From Natronosporangium sp035305625 (GTDB lineage: Bacteria > Actinomycetota > Actinomycetes > Mycobacteriales > Micromonosporaceae), in NCBI GenBank assembly GCA_963809545.1, contig CAWEKD010000009.1:1-64000 (forward strand): a stretch of DNA of 64,000 nt, written 5' to 3'. Every line of letters starts with the position of its first letter. Positions within the stretch are counted from its first letter, which is position 1. The notes under the pieces were generated by a model that saw nothing but the letters and a program-made list of their open reading frames with translations, made no database searches and was not told the DNA's origin. A program made the translations under genes and the position numbers. This document shows positions 52,077-60,170 of the stretch, piece after piece.

Positions 52077-55000
52077 ATGCTCTCCGCACCGCAGCCGACC
52101 CTGCACTATCCGCCCGAACTGCCGATCACCGAGCGGGTCGACGAGATCGCCGCCGCGATCCGTGACCACCAGGTGGTGATCGTGGCCGGGGAGACCGGTT
52201 CCGGCAAGACCACCCAGCTGCCGAAGATCTGCCTGGCCGCGGGGCGGGGCCGGCACGGGATGATCGGCCACACCCAGCCGCGTCGGATCGCCGCCCGCAG
52301 CGTGGCGGACCGGATCGCCGCCGAACTCGGCAGCGAGCTGGGTGGGCTGGTCGGTTACCAGGTCCGGTTCACCGACCGGGTCAGTGACCAGACCCGGATC
52401 AAGCTGATGACCGACGGGATCCTGCTGGCGGAGCTGGCCCACGACCGGAATCTGCGCCGGTACGACACCCTGATCATCGACGAGGCGCACGAACGCAGCC
52501 TCAACATCGACTTCCTGCTGGGGTATCTGACCCGGCTGCTGCCCCGCCGCCCCGACCTGAAGCTGATCATCACCTCCGCCACCATCGACCCGCACCGGTT
52601 CGCGGAGCACTTCACCGGTGCCCCGGTGATCGAGGTGTCCGGCCGCACCTACCCGGTGGAGATCCGCTACCGGCCGCCGGAGGACCCGGAGGTCGACCTG
52701 CCGCAGGCCATCGGGGAGGCGGTGGAGGAGCTCGCCGCCGAAGGCCCCGGGGACGTGCTGGTGTTCCTGTCCGGTGAGCGGGAGATCCGCGACGCCGCCG
52801 AGGCGCTCCGTCGCCAGACCCAGCGCAGCCGGCTGCTGCGGGGGGCGGAGATCCTGCCGCTGTATGCCCGGCTGTCCTTGTCGGAGCAGCAGCGGGTGTT
52901 CGCCCCCCACTCGGGCCGGCGGATCGTGCTGGCCACCAACGTGGCCGAGACGTCGCTGACCGTGCCCGGCATCCGGTACGTGGTCGACTGCGGCACCGCC
53001 CGGATCTCCCGCTACAGCCACCGGTTGAAGGTGCAGCGGCTGCCGATCGAGCCGATCTCGCAGGCCTCCGCCACCCAGCGGGCGGGCCGCTGCGGCCGGG
53101 TGGCGGAGGGGATCTGCATCCGGCTGTACTCGGAGGAGGACTTCCAGACCCGCCCCGCCTACACCGAGCCGGAGATCCTGCGGACCAACCTGGCCTCGGT
53201 GATCCTGCAGATGGCCGCGCTGCGGTTGGGCGACCCGGCCGACTTCCCGTTCCTGGACCCACCGGACCGCCGGCAGATCAGCGACGGGGTGCGGCTGTTG
53301 GAGGAGCTCGGGGCGCTGCACCCGGGGAGCAGCGGCACCAGCCGGCTGCGGTTGACCAAGCTGGGGCGCAAACTGGCCGCGCTGCCGATCGACCCCCGGC
53401 TGGGGCGGATGGTGTTGGAGGCCGACCGCAACGGCTGTCTGCGGGAGGTCAGCATCATCGCCGCCGCGCTGTCCATCCAGGACCCGCGGGAGCGACCGGC
53501 CGACAAGCGGGAGACCGCCGACGCCCTGCACGCCCGGTTCGCCGACGACCGCTCCGACTTCCTGGCGTTCCTCAACCTCTGGGAGTACCTGCAGGAGCAG
53601 CAGCAGCTCCGCTCCGGTAGCCAGTTCCGGCGGATGTGCCGGGACGAGTTCCTCAACTATCTGCGGGTACGGGAGTGGCAGGACATCTGTCAGCAGATCC
53701 GCCGCACCGCCCGGACCCTCGGCATCGGACTGAACAAGCAACCGGCCGATCCGCAGCAGGTGCACACCGCGCTGTTGGCGGGGCTGCTGTCCCACATCGG
53801 GATGCGGGACGAACGCAGCAGTGATCCCCGGCGGCGGCACGAATACATCGGCGCCCGGGGCGCCCGGTTCGCGATCGCGCCCGGCTCGGCGCTGTTCAAG
53901 AAGAACCCGTCGTTCGTGATGGTGGCCGAACTGGTGGAGACCAACCGGCTGTGGGGCCGGATCGCCGCCACCATCCAGCCGGAGTGGGTGGAGCCGCTCG
54001 CCGCCCACCTGGTCAAACGCGCCTACCACGAGCCGCACTGGGAGAAGAAACGCGGCTCCGCGGTGGCGTACGAGACCGTCACCCTGTACGGGGTGCCGAT
54101 CGTGACCCGCCGGAAGGTGAACCTGGGGCGGGTCGACCCGGAGCTGGCCCGGGAACTGTTCATCCGGCACGCGCTGGTGGAGGGCGACTGGGACACCCGG
54201 CACGAGTTCTTCCACCACAACCAGGAGCTGCTGGCGCAGGTGGAGGAGCTGGAGCACCGGGCCCGGCGGCGGGACATCCTGGTTGACGACCAGGTGTTGT
54301 TCGACTTCTACGACCAACGGATCCCGGCCGAGGTCACCTCCGCGGTCCACTTCGATCAGTGGTGGAAGCGGGAGCGGCGGAAACGGCCCGACCTGCTGCA
54401 CTTCTCCCGCGACCTGCTGGTCAGCGACGACAGCGCCGGGGTGACGGAAGAGGACTATCCGGACCACTGGCGGTACGGGGACCTGGAGTTCCCGTTGACC
54501 TACCAGTTCGAACCGGGGCAGGCGGCGGACGGGGTGACCGTGCACGTTCCGCTGGCCATGCTCGACCAGGCCGCCGACGCGGGGTTCGACTGGCAGGTGC
54601 CGGGGCTGCGCCAGGAACTGGTGGTGGCGCTGATCCGCGCCCTGCCGAAACCGATCCGGCGGCAGTTGGTGCCGGTGCCGGAGGTCGCCGCCGAAGTGAT
54701 GGCGCATCTGGAGCCGTACACCGCGCCGCTGTTGGAGGCGCTGACCCGCGCGATCCGTGAGGTGACCGGGGTGGTGGTCCCCTACTCCGCGTGGGCGCCG
54801 GAGCAGGTGCCCGACCATCTGCGGATCACCATCCGGGTGCTCGCCGACGACGGCGCCACCCTGGCGGAGGGTAAGGACCTCACCCAGTTGCGGAAACAGC
54901 TGCGTCGGGAGGCTCGGGCCAGCCTGTCGGCCGCCGCCTCCGGAGTGGAGCACCGGGGGTTGACCGACTGGACCATCGGTGCTCTCCCCCAGCAGCTGGC

Positions 55001-55811
55001 ACTGTCTCGCGGCGGGCACACCGTCACCGTCTACCCGGCCCTGGTCGACGCGGGGGAGGCGGTGGACGTGCGGGTGTTTCCCACTCCGGAGGAGCAGGCC
55101 TGGCACATGCCCCGAGGCACCCGCCGCCTGCTGCTGCTCACCCTGCCGTTCCCCGGCCAGTACGTCTCCCAGCGGCTGTCGGACGCGGCCAAGCTGGCGC
55201 TGCTGCGTAACCCGCACGGTGGGGTGCGGGCGCTGCTGACCGACTGCGCCGGCTGTGCGGTGGATGCGTTGGTGGCCGAGTACGGCGGCCCGGCCTGGGA
55301 CGAATCCGGGTTCGACAAGCTGCGTAAGCAGGTGGGGGCCAATTTGAACCGGGCCACGCTCGGGGTGGTGACCGACATCCTGCCGACCATCACCTTGGCG
55401 GACGAGTTGGCGGTCCGGTTGGGACAGATGCGGGGCAGCCAGGCGGTCACCGAGGCGGTGGCGGACATGCGTCAACAACTAGCCGAGTTGATCCGGCCGG
55501 GTTTCATCACCGACCTGGGGTGGCAGCGGCTGCCGGATCTCCGCCGCTGGCTGATGGCGATGGAGCGACGGCTGGACAAGCTGCCCAGCAACCCCGAGCG
55601 GGACCGGCGGCACCTGGCGGTGGTGCAGCGGGTGCAGGACGAGTACGAACAGGTGCGGGCGAGCCTGCCCCCGACCCGGGCCCCCCTGCTGGCGCAGGTC
55701 CGGTGGATGATCGAGGAACTGCGGGTCAGCTTGTTCGCCCAGCAGCTCGGTACCCGGTACCCGGTTTCGGAGCAGCGGATCTATAAAGCACTGGACCAAA
55801 TCACCGGCTGA
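52077..55811 (+). CDS. hrpA: ATP-dependent RNA helicase HrpA
   Basis: 1244 aa DEAH-box helicase. Motif I AGETGSGKTTQLPKICL near 38, QPRRIAARSVADRIAAEL, motif II IIDEAHERSLNIDFLLGYL near 135, motif III ITSATIDPHRFAEHFTGAP, VLATNVAETSLTVPGIRYVV and QRAGRCGRVAEGICIRLYS (VI). The helicase-associated domain and a long DUF3418 C-terminus (WKRERRKRPDLLHFSRDLL, FDWQVPGLRQELVVALIRAL) follow, as in full-length HrpA. Intact and close to the usual 1,280-1,300 aa. HrpA resolves stalled ribosomes or RNA structures. ATG 52077. Confidence 0.95.
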   Translation: MLSAPQPTLHYPPELPITERVDEIAAAIRDHQVVIVAGETGSGKTTQLPKICLAAGRGRHGMIGHTQPRRIAARSVADRIAAELGSELGGLVGYQVRFTDRVSDQTRIKLMTDGILLAELAHDRNLRRYDTLIIDEAHERSLNIDFLLGYLTRLLPRRPDLKLIITSATIDPHRFAEHFTGAPVIEVSGRTYPVEIRYRPPEDPEVDLPQAIGEAVEELAAEGPGDVLVFLSGEREIRDAAEALRRQTQRSRLLRGAEILPLYARLSLSEQQRVFAPHSGRRIVLATNVAETSLTVPGIRYVVDCGTARISRYSHRLKVQRLPIEPISQASATQRAGRCGRVAEGICIRLYSEEDFQTRPAYTEPEILRTNLASVILQMAALRLGDPADFPFLDPPDRRQISDGVRLLEELGALHPGSSGTSRLRLTKLGRKLAALPIDPRLGRMVLEADRNGCLREVSIIAAALSIQDPRERPADKRETADALHARFADDRSDFLAFLNLWEYLQEQQQLRSGSQFRRMCRDEFLNYLRVREWQDICQQIRRTARTLGIGLNKQPADPQQVHTALLAGLLSHIGMRDERSSDPRRRHEYIGARGARFAIAPGSALFKKNPSFVMVAELVETNRLWGRIAATIQPEWVEPLAAHLVKRAYHEPHWEKKRGSAVAYETVTLYGVPIVTRRKVNLGRVDPELARELFIRHALVEGDWDTRHEFFHHNQELLAQVEELEHRARRRDILVDDQVLFDFYDQRIPAEVTSAVHFDQWWKRERRKRPDLLHFSRDLLVSDDSAGVTEEDYPDHWRYGDLEFPLTYQFEPGQAADGVTVHVPLAMLDQAADAGFDWQVPGLRQELVVALIRALPKPIRRQLVPVPEVAAEVMAHLEPYTAPLLEALTRAIREVTGVVVPYSAWAPEQVPDHLRITIRVLADDGATLAEGKDLTQLRKQLRREARASLSAAASGVEHRGLTDWTIGALPQQLALSRGGHTVTVYPALVDAGEAVDVRVFPTPEEQAWHMPRGTRRLLLLTLPFPGQYVSQRLSDAAKLALLRNPHGGVRALLTDCAGCAVDALVAEYGGPAWDESGFDKLRKQVGANLNRATLGVVTDILPTITLADELAVRLGQMRGSQAVTEAVADMRQQLAELIRPGFITDLGWQRLPDLRRWLMAMERRLDKLPSNPERDRRHLAVVQRVQDEYEQVRASLPPTRAPLLAQVRWMIEELRVSLFAQQLGTRYPVSEQRIYKALDQITG

Positions 55812-55872
55812 GCTCAGGAAATGATCGTCATCCGCAGGGGCGGGGATGTGGTCACCGGAGTCGGCGGCGCCG

Positions 55873-56274
55873 TCACCCGAGCACGATCAAGCGCCAGCAG
55901 GTCAACCCGAGCCAACTCCAACCCACGACGATCGCCAGTCGTTGGATGAGCCCCGCTCGGGGATGGTCGGCTTCCCAGGCGGTTCCGAAGTACAGCAACA
56001 GCGCCCCCGAGGCGACCAGCGCGGTTCCGAACACCCCCACCGGAATCGCCAGCCACCAACTGTCCGTCGCCAGCTGCACACCGGCCGCGGATGCCGCAGT
56101 GAGCAGGCCGCTGACGATGAAGTTGGTCGTCTGCCCCCACCCTCGCGGCCCGAGTGCCAGCGCACTCACAGGTTGCCGGACCGGGTGGTAGCCGCTACGC
56201 GTGGCGCCGTCGATCAGGAAGACCAGCACGAACAGGGTGGTCCCGAGGACTCCGGCACTGAGAAGGATCGTCAC
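55873..56274 (-). CDS. DUF998 membrane protein, probably shortened
   Basis: 133 aa; the family is usually ~200. N-terminus FVLVFLIDGATRSGYHPVRQ with PVSALALGPRGWGQTTNFIV is clear DUF998. After VFGTALVASGALLLYFG the text goes to HPRAGLIQRLAIVVGWSWLG, the family's last helix. The central ~70 residues, which normally begin with a TDP motif, are missing in frame. A membrane protein of unknown function. GTG 56274 is 9 bp beyond the response-regulator stop, so it is the third gene of the kinase operon. Real deletion or assembly collapse, unresolved. Confidence 0.65.
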   Translation of the reverse strand: MTILLSAGVLGTTLFVLVFLIDGATRSGYHPVRQPVSALALGPRGWGQTTNFIVSGLLTAASAAGVQLATDSWWLAIPVGVFGTALVASGALLLYFGTAWEADHPRAGLIQRLAIVVGWSWLGLTCWRLIVLG

Positions 56275-56283
56275 GCCAACCGG

Positions 56284-56940
56284 CTACGACACCGACAGCA
56301 GGCCGAGGTGCAGCGCCCGCAGCACGGCCCGGGTGCGGTCCTTGACCCCGAGCTTGGCCAACAGCGTGGAGATGTGGTTCTTCACGGTGCCCTCGGCTAG
56401 GAACAGCACCTCGGCGATCTCCCGGTTGGTGAAGCCGCTGGCCAGCAGCCGCAGGATCTCCGTCTCCCGCGGGGTGAGCGGTTCGGGGGTGGGCAGGTGG
56501 GTGAAGTCGTCGGGCTCCGGGCGGGCGGCGATGGTGCGCAGCAGCCGCTCGGTGAGCGCCGGCTGCACCAGGGTGCCTCCGGCGGCCAGGACCCGGATCG
56601 CGCCGACCAGGTCCGCCAGCGTGACGTCCTTGAGCAGATAGCCCTTGGCACCGGCGCGCAACGCCCGCAGGACCAGCTCGTCGTCGTCGAAGGTGGTCAG
56701 CACCAGCACCGGCAGCGGGCTGCCGCGTTCCCGTAGCGCCTCGAGGGTGGCGATGCCGTCGCGACCGGGCATGCGCAGGTCCAGCAGCAGCACATCCGGG
56801 TCCACCTCCGCCACCAGCGCCAAGGCTTCGTCGCCGTCGGCCGCGTGCCCCACCACCGAGATCTCTTCGCTGATCGCCAGCAGGCTGTCCAGCCCCTGCC
56901 GCATCAGCACCTGGTCGTCGGCGATCACCACCCGGATCAT
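56284..56940 (-). CDS. NarL/LuxR-family response regulator
   Basis: 218 aa. Receiver: VVIADDQVLMRQGLDSLLAI, acceptor Asp in VLLLDLRMPGRDGI, Thr switch in VLVLTTFDDDE and Lys in GAKGYLLKDV. C-terminal LuxR helix-turn-helix: LTPRETEILRLLASGFTNRE and LFLAEGTVKNHISTLLAKLG. ATG 56940 overlaps the kinase TGA (ATGA), so the pair is stoichiometric. Probable target is the divergent ABC transporter starting at 58294 and the operon itself. Confidence 0.93.
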   Translation of the reverse strand: MIRVVIADDQVLMRQGLDSLLAISEEISVVGHAADGDEALALVAEVDPDVLLLDLRMPGRDGIATLEALRERGSPLPVLVLTTFDDDELVLRALRAGAKGYLLKDVTLADLVGAIRVLAAGGTLVQPALTERLLRTIAARPEPDDFTHLPTPEPLTPRETEILRLLASGFTNREIAEVLFLAEGTVKNHISTLLAKLGVKDRTRAVLRALHLGLLSVS

Positions 56941-58091
56941 GCCGGCACCTCCTGGCGGGTGGGCAGCTCGATCCGCACCCGGAACCCATCCTGACCGTCG
57001 ATCTCGACCTGGCCGCCGAGGGCTTCGGCGCGCTCGTACAGCCCGGTCAACCCGTGCCCGGGGGCGACCAGCGCGCTGCCCCGACCGTCGTCGCGAGCCT
57101 CCAACCGCAGGGAGCCGTCGTCGACGGTCAGCCGGATCCAGAGGTTGTCCGCCTGGGAGTGGCGGATGGTGTTGGTCGCGATCTCCTGCACAGCGCGTAC
57201 GAGGGTGGCGGCGTGCTGGTCGTCGGCTTCGATCCCCGGCGCGATGTCCAGATGCACCCGGGGGCGGGGGATCTCCTCGGTCACCTGGGCCAGCGCACCG
57301 GGCAGGTCGAAGCTACGGCGCCGCTCGGTGCCCACCACGGAGCGCACGTCGGCGAGCAGGTCCTTGGCCATCCCCCGGGCCCGCAGCACATGTTCCCGCG
57401 CCGGCCCGTCCACCCGGTGGGAGGCGATCTCCAGTTCCACCGACAGCACGGTCAGCTGGTGTCCGAGCAGGTCGTGCAGCTCGCGGGAGATCCGTAGCCG
57501 CTCCTGGGCCTGGCTGGACTCGGCCAGCAAGGCGCTGGCGCTGCGCAATTCCACGTGGGCGACGGTCAGATCCTGCAGCGCCTCCGCCACCCGTTGCTGG
57601 CTCCAGACCATGGCGGCGCTGGCGGCCTGCAGCAGGGCGTAGAGGAACCCCATGAGCAGCAGCTCGGCCGGCGGGTTGGGCTCGTCGATCAGCGGCCCGA
57701 ACGCGGCACCGCTGGCCAACACCACGGCGCAGTTCCACCCGATGACCCAGATGATCCGGCGGAGGTCCAGATGCAGGGCGGCGGCGGCCGCGGTGAGCAC
57801 CAGCAGGATGTAGCTCAGACCGCCGCGGCTCGGGGACAGCAGGACGATCGCGCTGCCGCACAGCACCGGGGCCGCCACCAGCAGCAGCCGGCCGTGTCGG
57901 GGGGCCGGGGTCCCGCGGCTGGTGACGAGGACCAGTCCGACGAGGTAGCCGAGGAAGACCACCAACCAGGCCAGGAAATAGGGCCATGCGGCGACTGACA
58001 GCACCACGGCGCCCTCGACCGCGCCGATGAGCAGGCACAGGACCAGCATGCTCACCCCGGCCCAGATCTGGACCCGGTTCATGCGCTCCAT
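56937..58091 (-). CDS. sensor histidine kinase (HisKA_3 type)
   Basis: 384 aa. Five to six N-terminal helices (VSMLVLCLLIGAVEGAVVLS, WPYFLAWLVVFLGYLVGLVL, LLMGFLYALLQAASAAMVW) make the sensor. The phospho-acceptor His is in ERLRISRELHDLLGHQLTVL. HATPase: VQEIATNTIRHSQADN, EARDDGRGSALVAPGHGLTG and LYERAEALGGQVEID. It signals to the adjoining LuxR-type regulator. Divergent from an ABC exporter, a frequent pairing for envelope or antibiotic stress in actinomycetes. ATG 58091. Confidence 0.92.
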   Translation of the reverse strand: MERMNRVQIWAGVSMLVLCLLIGAVEGAVVLSVAAWPYFLAWLVVFLGYLVGLVLVTSRGTPAPRHGRLLLVAAPVLCGSAIVLLSPSRGGLSYILLVLTAAAAALHLDLRRIIWVIGWNCAVVLASGAAFGPLIDEPNPPAELLLMGFLYALLQAASAAMVWSQQRVAEALQDLTVAHVELRSASALLAESSQAQERLRISRELHDLLGHQLTVLSVELEIASHRVDGPAREHVLRARGMAKDLLADVRSVVGTERRRSFDLPGALAQVTEEIPRPRVHLDIAPGIEADDQHAATLVRAVQEIATNTIRHSQADNLWIRLTVDDGSLRLEARDDGRGSALVAPGHGLTGLYERAEALGGQVEIDGQDGFRVRIELPTRQEVPA

Positions 58092-58293
58092 ACGCCCACC
58101 CTACGGAGGGAGTACCCGCGCAGGCAGGTGCCACAAGTCACGGGTCCGGTCGGTGACCTCCGGCAGATGTGGGCGCCGCCGACGGTCCCTAGCGTCGATG
58201 ACGTACCGCACCGGAGAGGCCGGTGGCCGTCGCCGGGCCCGCTTGCTCGCCCGAGGGGCGCCGCGGCGACCGACCATGAGAAGGAGGGTGTCG

Positions 58294-59226
58294 ATGCCCG
58301 CCGTGGAGATCGAAGACCTGCGCAAGGTCTACCACGGCCGCGCCGTCATCGACGGCGTGAGCCTGACCGTCCAACCCGGGGAGATCCTGGGGATCCTGGG
58401 CCGCAACGGCGCCGGGAAGACCACCACCGTCGAATGCGCCATCGGCCTGCGCAAGCCCGACGGCGGGCGGGTGCGGGTGTTCGGCGTCGATCCGCGCCAG
58501 GAACGTGCCCGGGTCCGGCAGTCCGTGGGGGTCCAGCTGCAGCAGGCGTATGTCCACATGAGCCTGACGGTGATCGAGCTGGTACGGATGTACCGCTCCT
58601 TCTACCACGAGGGGCTGGACCCGGACGGGCTGGTCGACCGGCTCGGCCTGGCCGAGGTGCGCGGCACCCGGGCGGAGAACCTGTCCGGCGGACAACTCCA
58701 GCGGCTGAACATCGCTCTCGCCCTGGTGGGCCGGCCGCGGCTGGCGGTGCTCGACGAACTGACCACCGGCCTGGACTCGGCCGCCCGCCGTGGCATGTGG
58801 CAGCTCATCGAGGAGATGCGCGCCGACGGCATCACCATCGTCCTGGTCACCCACTTCATGGAGGAGGCCGAGCGGCTGTGCGACCGGATCGCGGTCATCG
58901 ACTCCGGCAAGGTGGTGGCGCTGGACAGCCCGGCCCGGCTCGTCGCCGGGGTGGCCGGCGCCGAGGGGGTGAGCTTCCGGGTGCACGCCCCGTTCGACGC
59001 GTCGGTGCTCACCGCGGTGCCGGGCGTCGACGACGTGTCCACGGACGGTGACCAGGTGGTCGTCTCCGGTCGCGGTGACCTCGTCCAGGAGGTCACCGCC
59101 GTACTGCTGCGCCACGAGATCCCCGCTACCGACTTTCGCACCCGCACCGCCACGCTCGACGACGCGTTCCTCCAGCTCACCGGCCACGAACTCGGCGAGC
59201 CGGTGCCCGCGCCCGAACCCCGCTGA
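58294..59226 (+). CDS. ABC transporter ATP-binding protein (DrrA-like)
   Basis: 310 aa. Walker A GILGRNGAGKTTTVECAIGL, Q-loop VQLQQAYVHMSLTVIELV, signature NLSGGQLQRLNIALAL, Walker B LAVLDELTTGLDSAARR and H-loop VLVTHFMEEAERL. The ~90-residue C-terminal extension (FRTRTATLDDAFLQLTGHEL) is that of DrrA/drug-resistance ABC-2 systems. ATG 58294 is preceded by GAAGGAGGG. Nine bp separate it from the membrane component. Divergent from the two-component system that probably senses its substrate. Confidence 0.9.
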   Translation: MPAVEIEDLRKVYHGRAVIDGVSLTVQPGEILGILGRNGAGKTTTVECAIGLRKPDGGRVRVFGVDPRQERARVRQSVGVQLQQAYVHMSLTVIELVRMYRSFYHEGLDPDGLVDRLGLAEVRGTRAENLSGGQLQRLNIALALVGRPRLAVLDELTTGLDSAARRGMWQLIEEMRADGITIVLVTHFMEEAERLCDRIAVIDSGKVVALDSPARLVAGVAGAEGVSFRVHAPFDASVLTAVPGVDDVSTDGDQVVVSGRGDLVQEVTAVLLRHEIPATDFRTRTATLDDAFLQLTGHELGEPVPAPEPR

Positions 59227-59235
59227 GGAGAAAGA

Positions 59236-60024
59236 ATGACGACCACCACCCTGCCCCCGGCCCGCCGCCTGCCGGTGACGGCCTGGGGACACATGTTCGG
59301 CGCCGAGGCGCGGATGACCGTACGTGACACCTCCGGGCTGCTGGTCCCGATCGGCTTCCCGACTCTGCTGCTGGTGATGAACGGGGTCGGGCAGGGCGGC
59401 GACCAGACGCTACCCGACGGCTCCACCGTGATGAACGCGATCATCATGCCGCTGACTGTCACGATGGTGGTGGCCCTGGTCGGCGTGGTCAACATTCCCT
59501 TCGTTCCTGGCCAGCTACCGCAGATCCGGGATCCTGCGGCGGTTGGCGGTAACGCGGTACGGCCGGCGATGATCCTCGCCGACCAGATGCTGGTGAGCCT
59601 GGCCCAGGATTCTGGTGGGGGTGGGCCTGATGCTGGGGCTCGGGGCCGCGTTCTTCGGGGTCACGCTGCCGGATGAGCTGGGCTGGGCGCTGCTGGCCGG
59701 TGGGTTGCTGCTGGCTGCGATGTACGGCCTCGGCACGCTGATCGCCGCGGTCGCGCCTACCGTGAACGCCGGGCTGCGGCGCTGGGGCTGGTGGCCTTCT
59801 TCCTCATGCTGGCGGTCGGTGGCGGGCTCGGCCCACTCGCCGAGGCCTGCCGGAGGCGCGGTCCGCAGACGGTCGGTAGGGCACTGCCCTACCGGGCGCC
59901 GGCAACGAGGCGCTGTCCGCCGCCTGGGTCGGGCAGCCGAGCCTGACGCCCTGACCTGGCGACGCTCGGGGGGTGGGCGGCGGTGACCGGCGGGCTCGCC
60001 GCCAAACTGTTCCGCTGGACCTGA
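59236..60024 (+). pseudogene. ABC-2 type permease of the DrrA-like exporter, frame-broken
   Basis: Membrane partner of the ATPase just upstream. Start MTTTTLPPARRLPVTAWGHM; LLVPIGFPTLLLVMNGV and MPLTVTMVVALVGVVNIPF are the first helices. The frame then slips near 59505: the conserved ILRRLAVTPVRPAMILADQM lies in a second frame. ILVGVGLMLGLGAAFFGVTL and LAGGLLLAAMYGLGTLIAAV follow in a third, and after more slips near 59770-59860 the tail ends KLFRWT at TGA 60022-60024. All expected ABC-2 parts are present, so these may be sequencing indels rather than true decay. Confidence 0.75.
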
Positions 60025-60170
60025 CCCGGTTCGTCCTCTGGGCTTCCGCTTAGGTGCGGCAGACCGCGTCGTCCACATGCCTGCAGGAAGCGCTCTTGTT
60101 ACCGGCCCGTACGATATTTGGGCTGCTCACCCATCCAAGGACCGTCACCAAATCAACGGGGAGATGACGC

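Noticed and set aside
51678..55478. Very long open frame antisense to hrpA (over 1,200 codons)
   Set aside because: Mirror frame of a high-GC gene with strong third-position bias; composition is His/Gln/Arg-rich with no domain, while the sense strand is a perfect HrpA.
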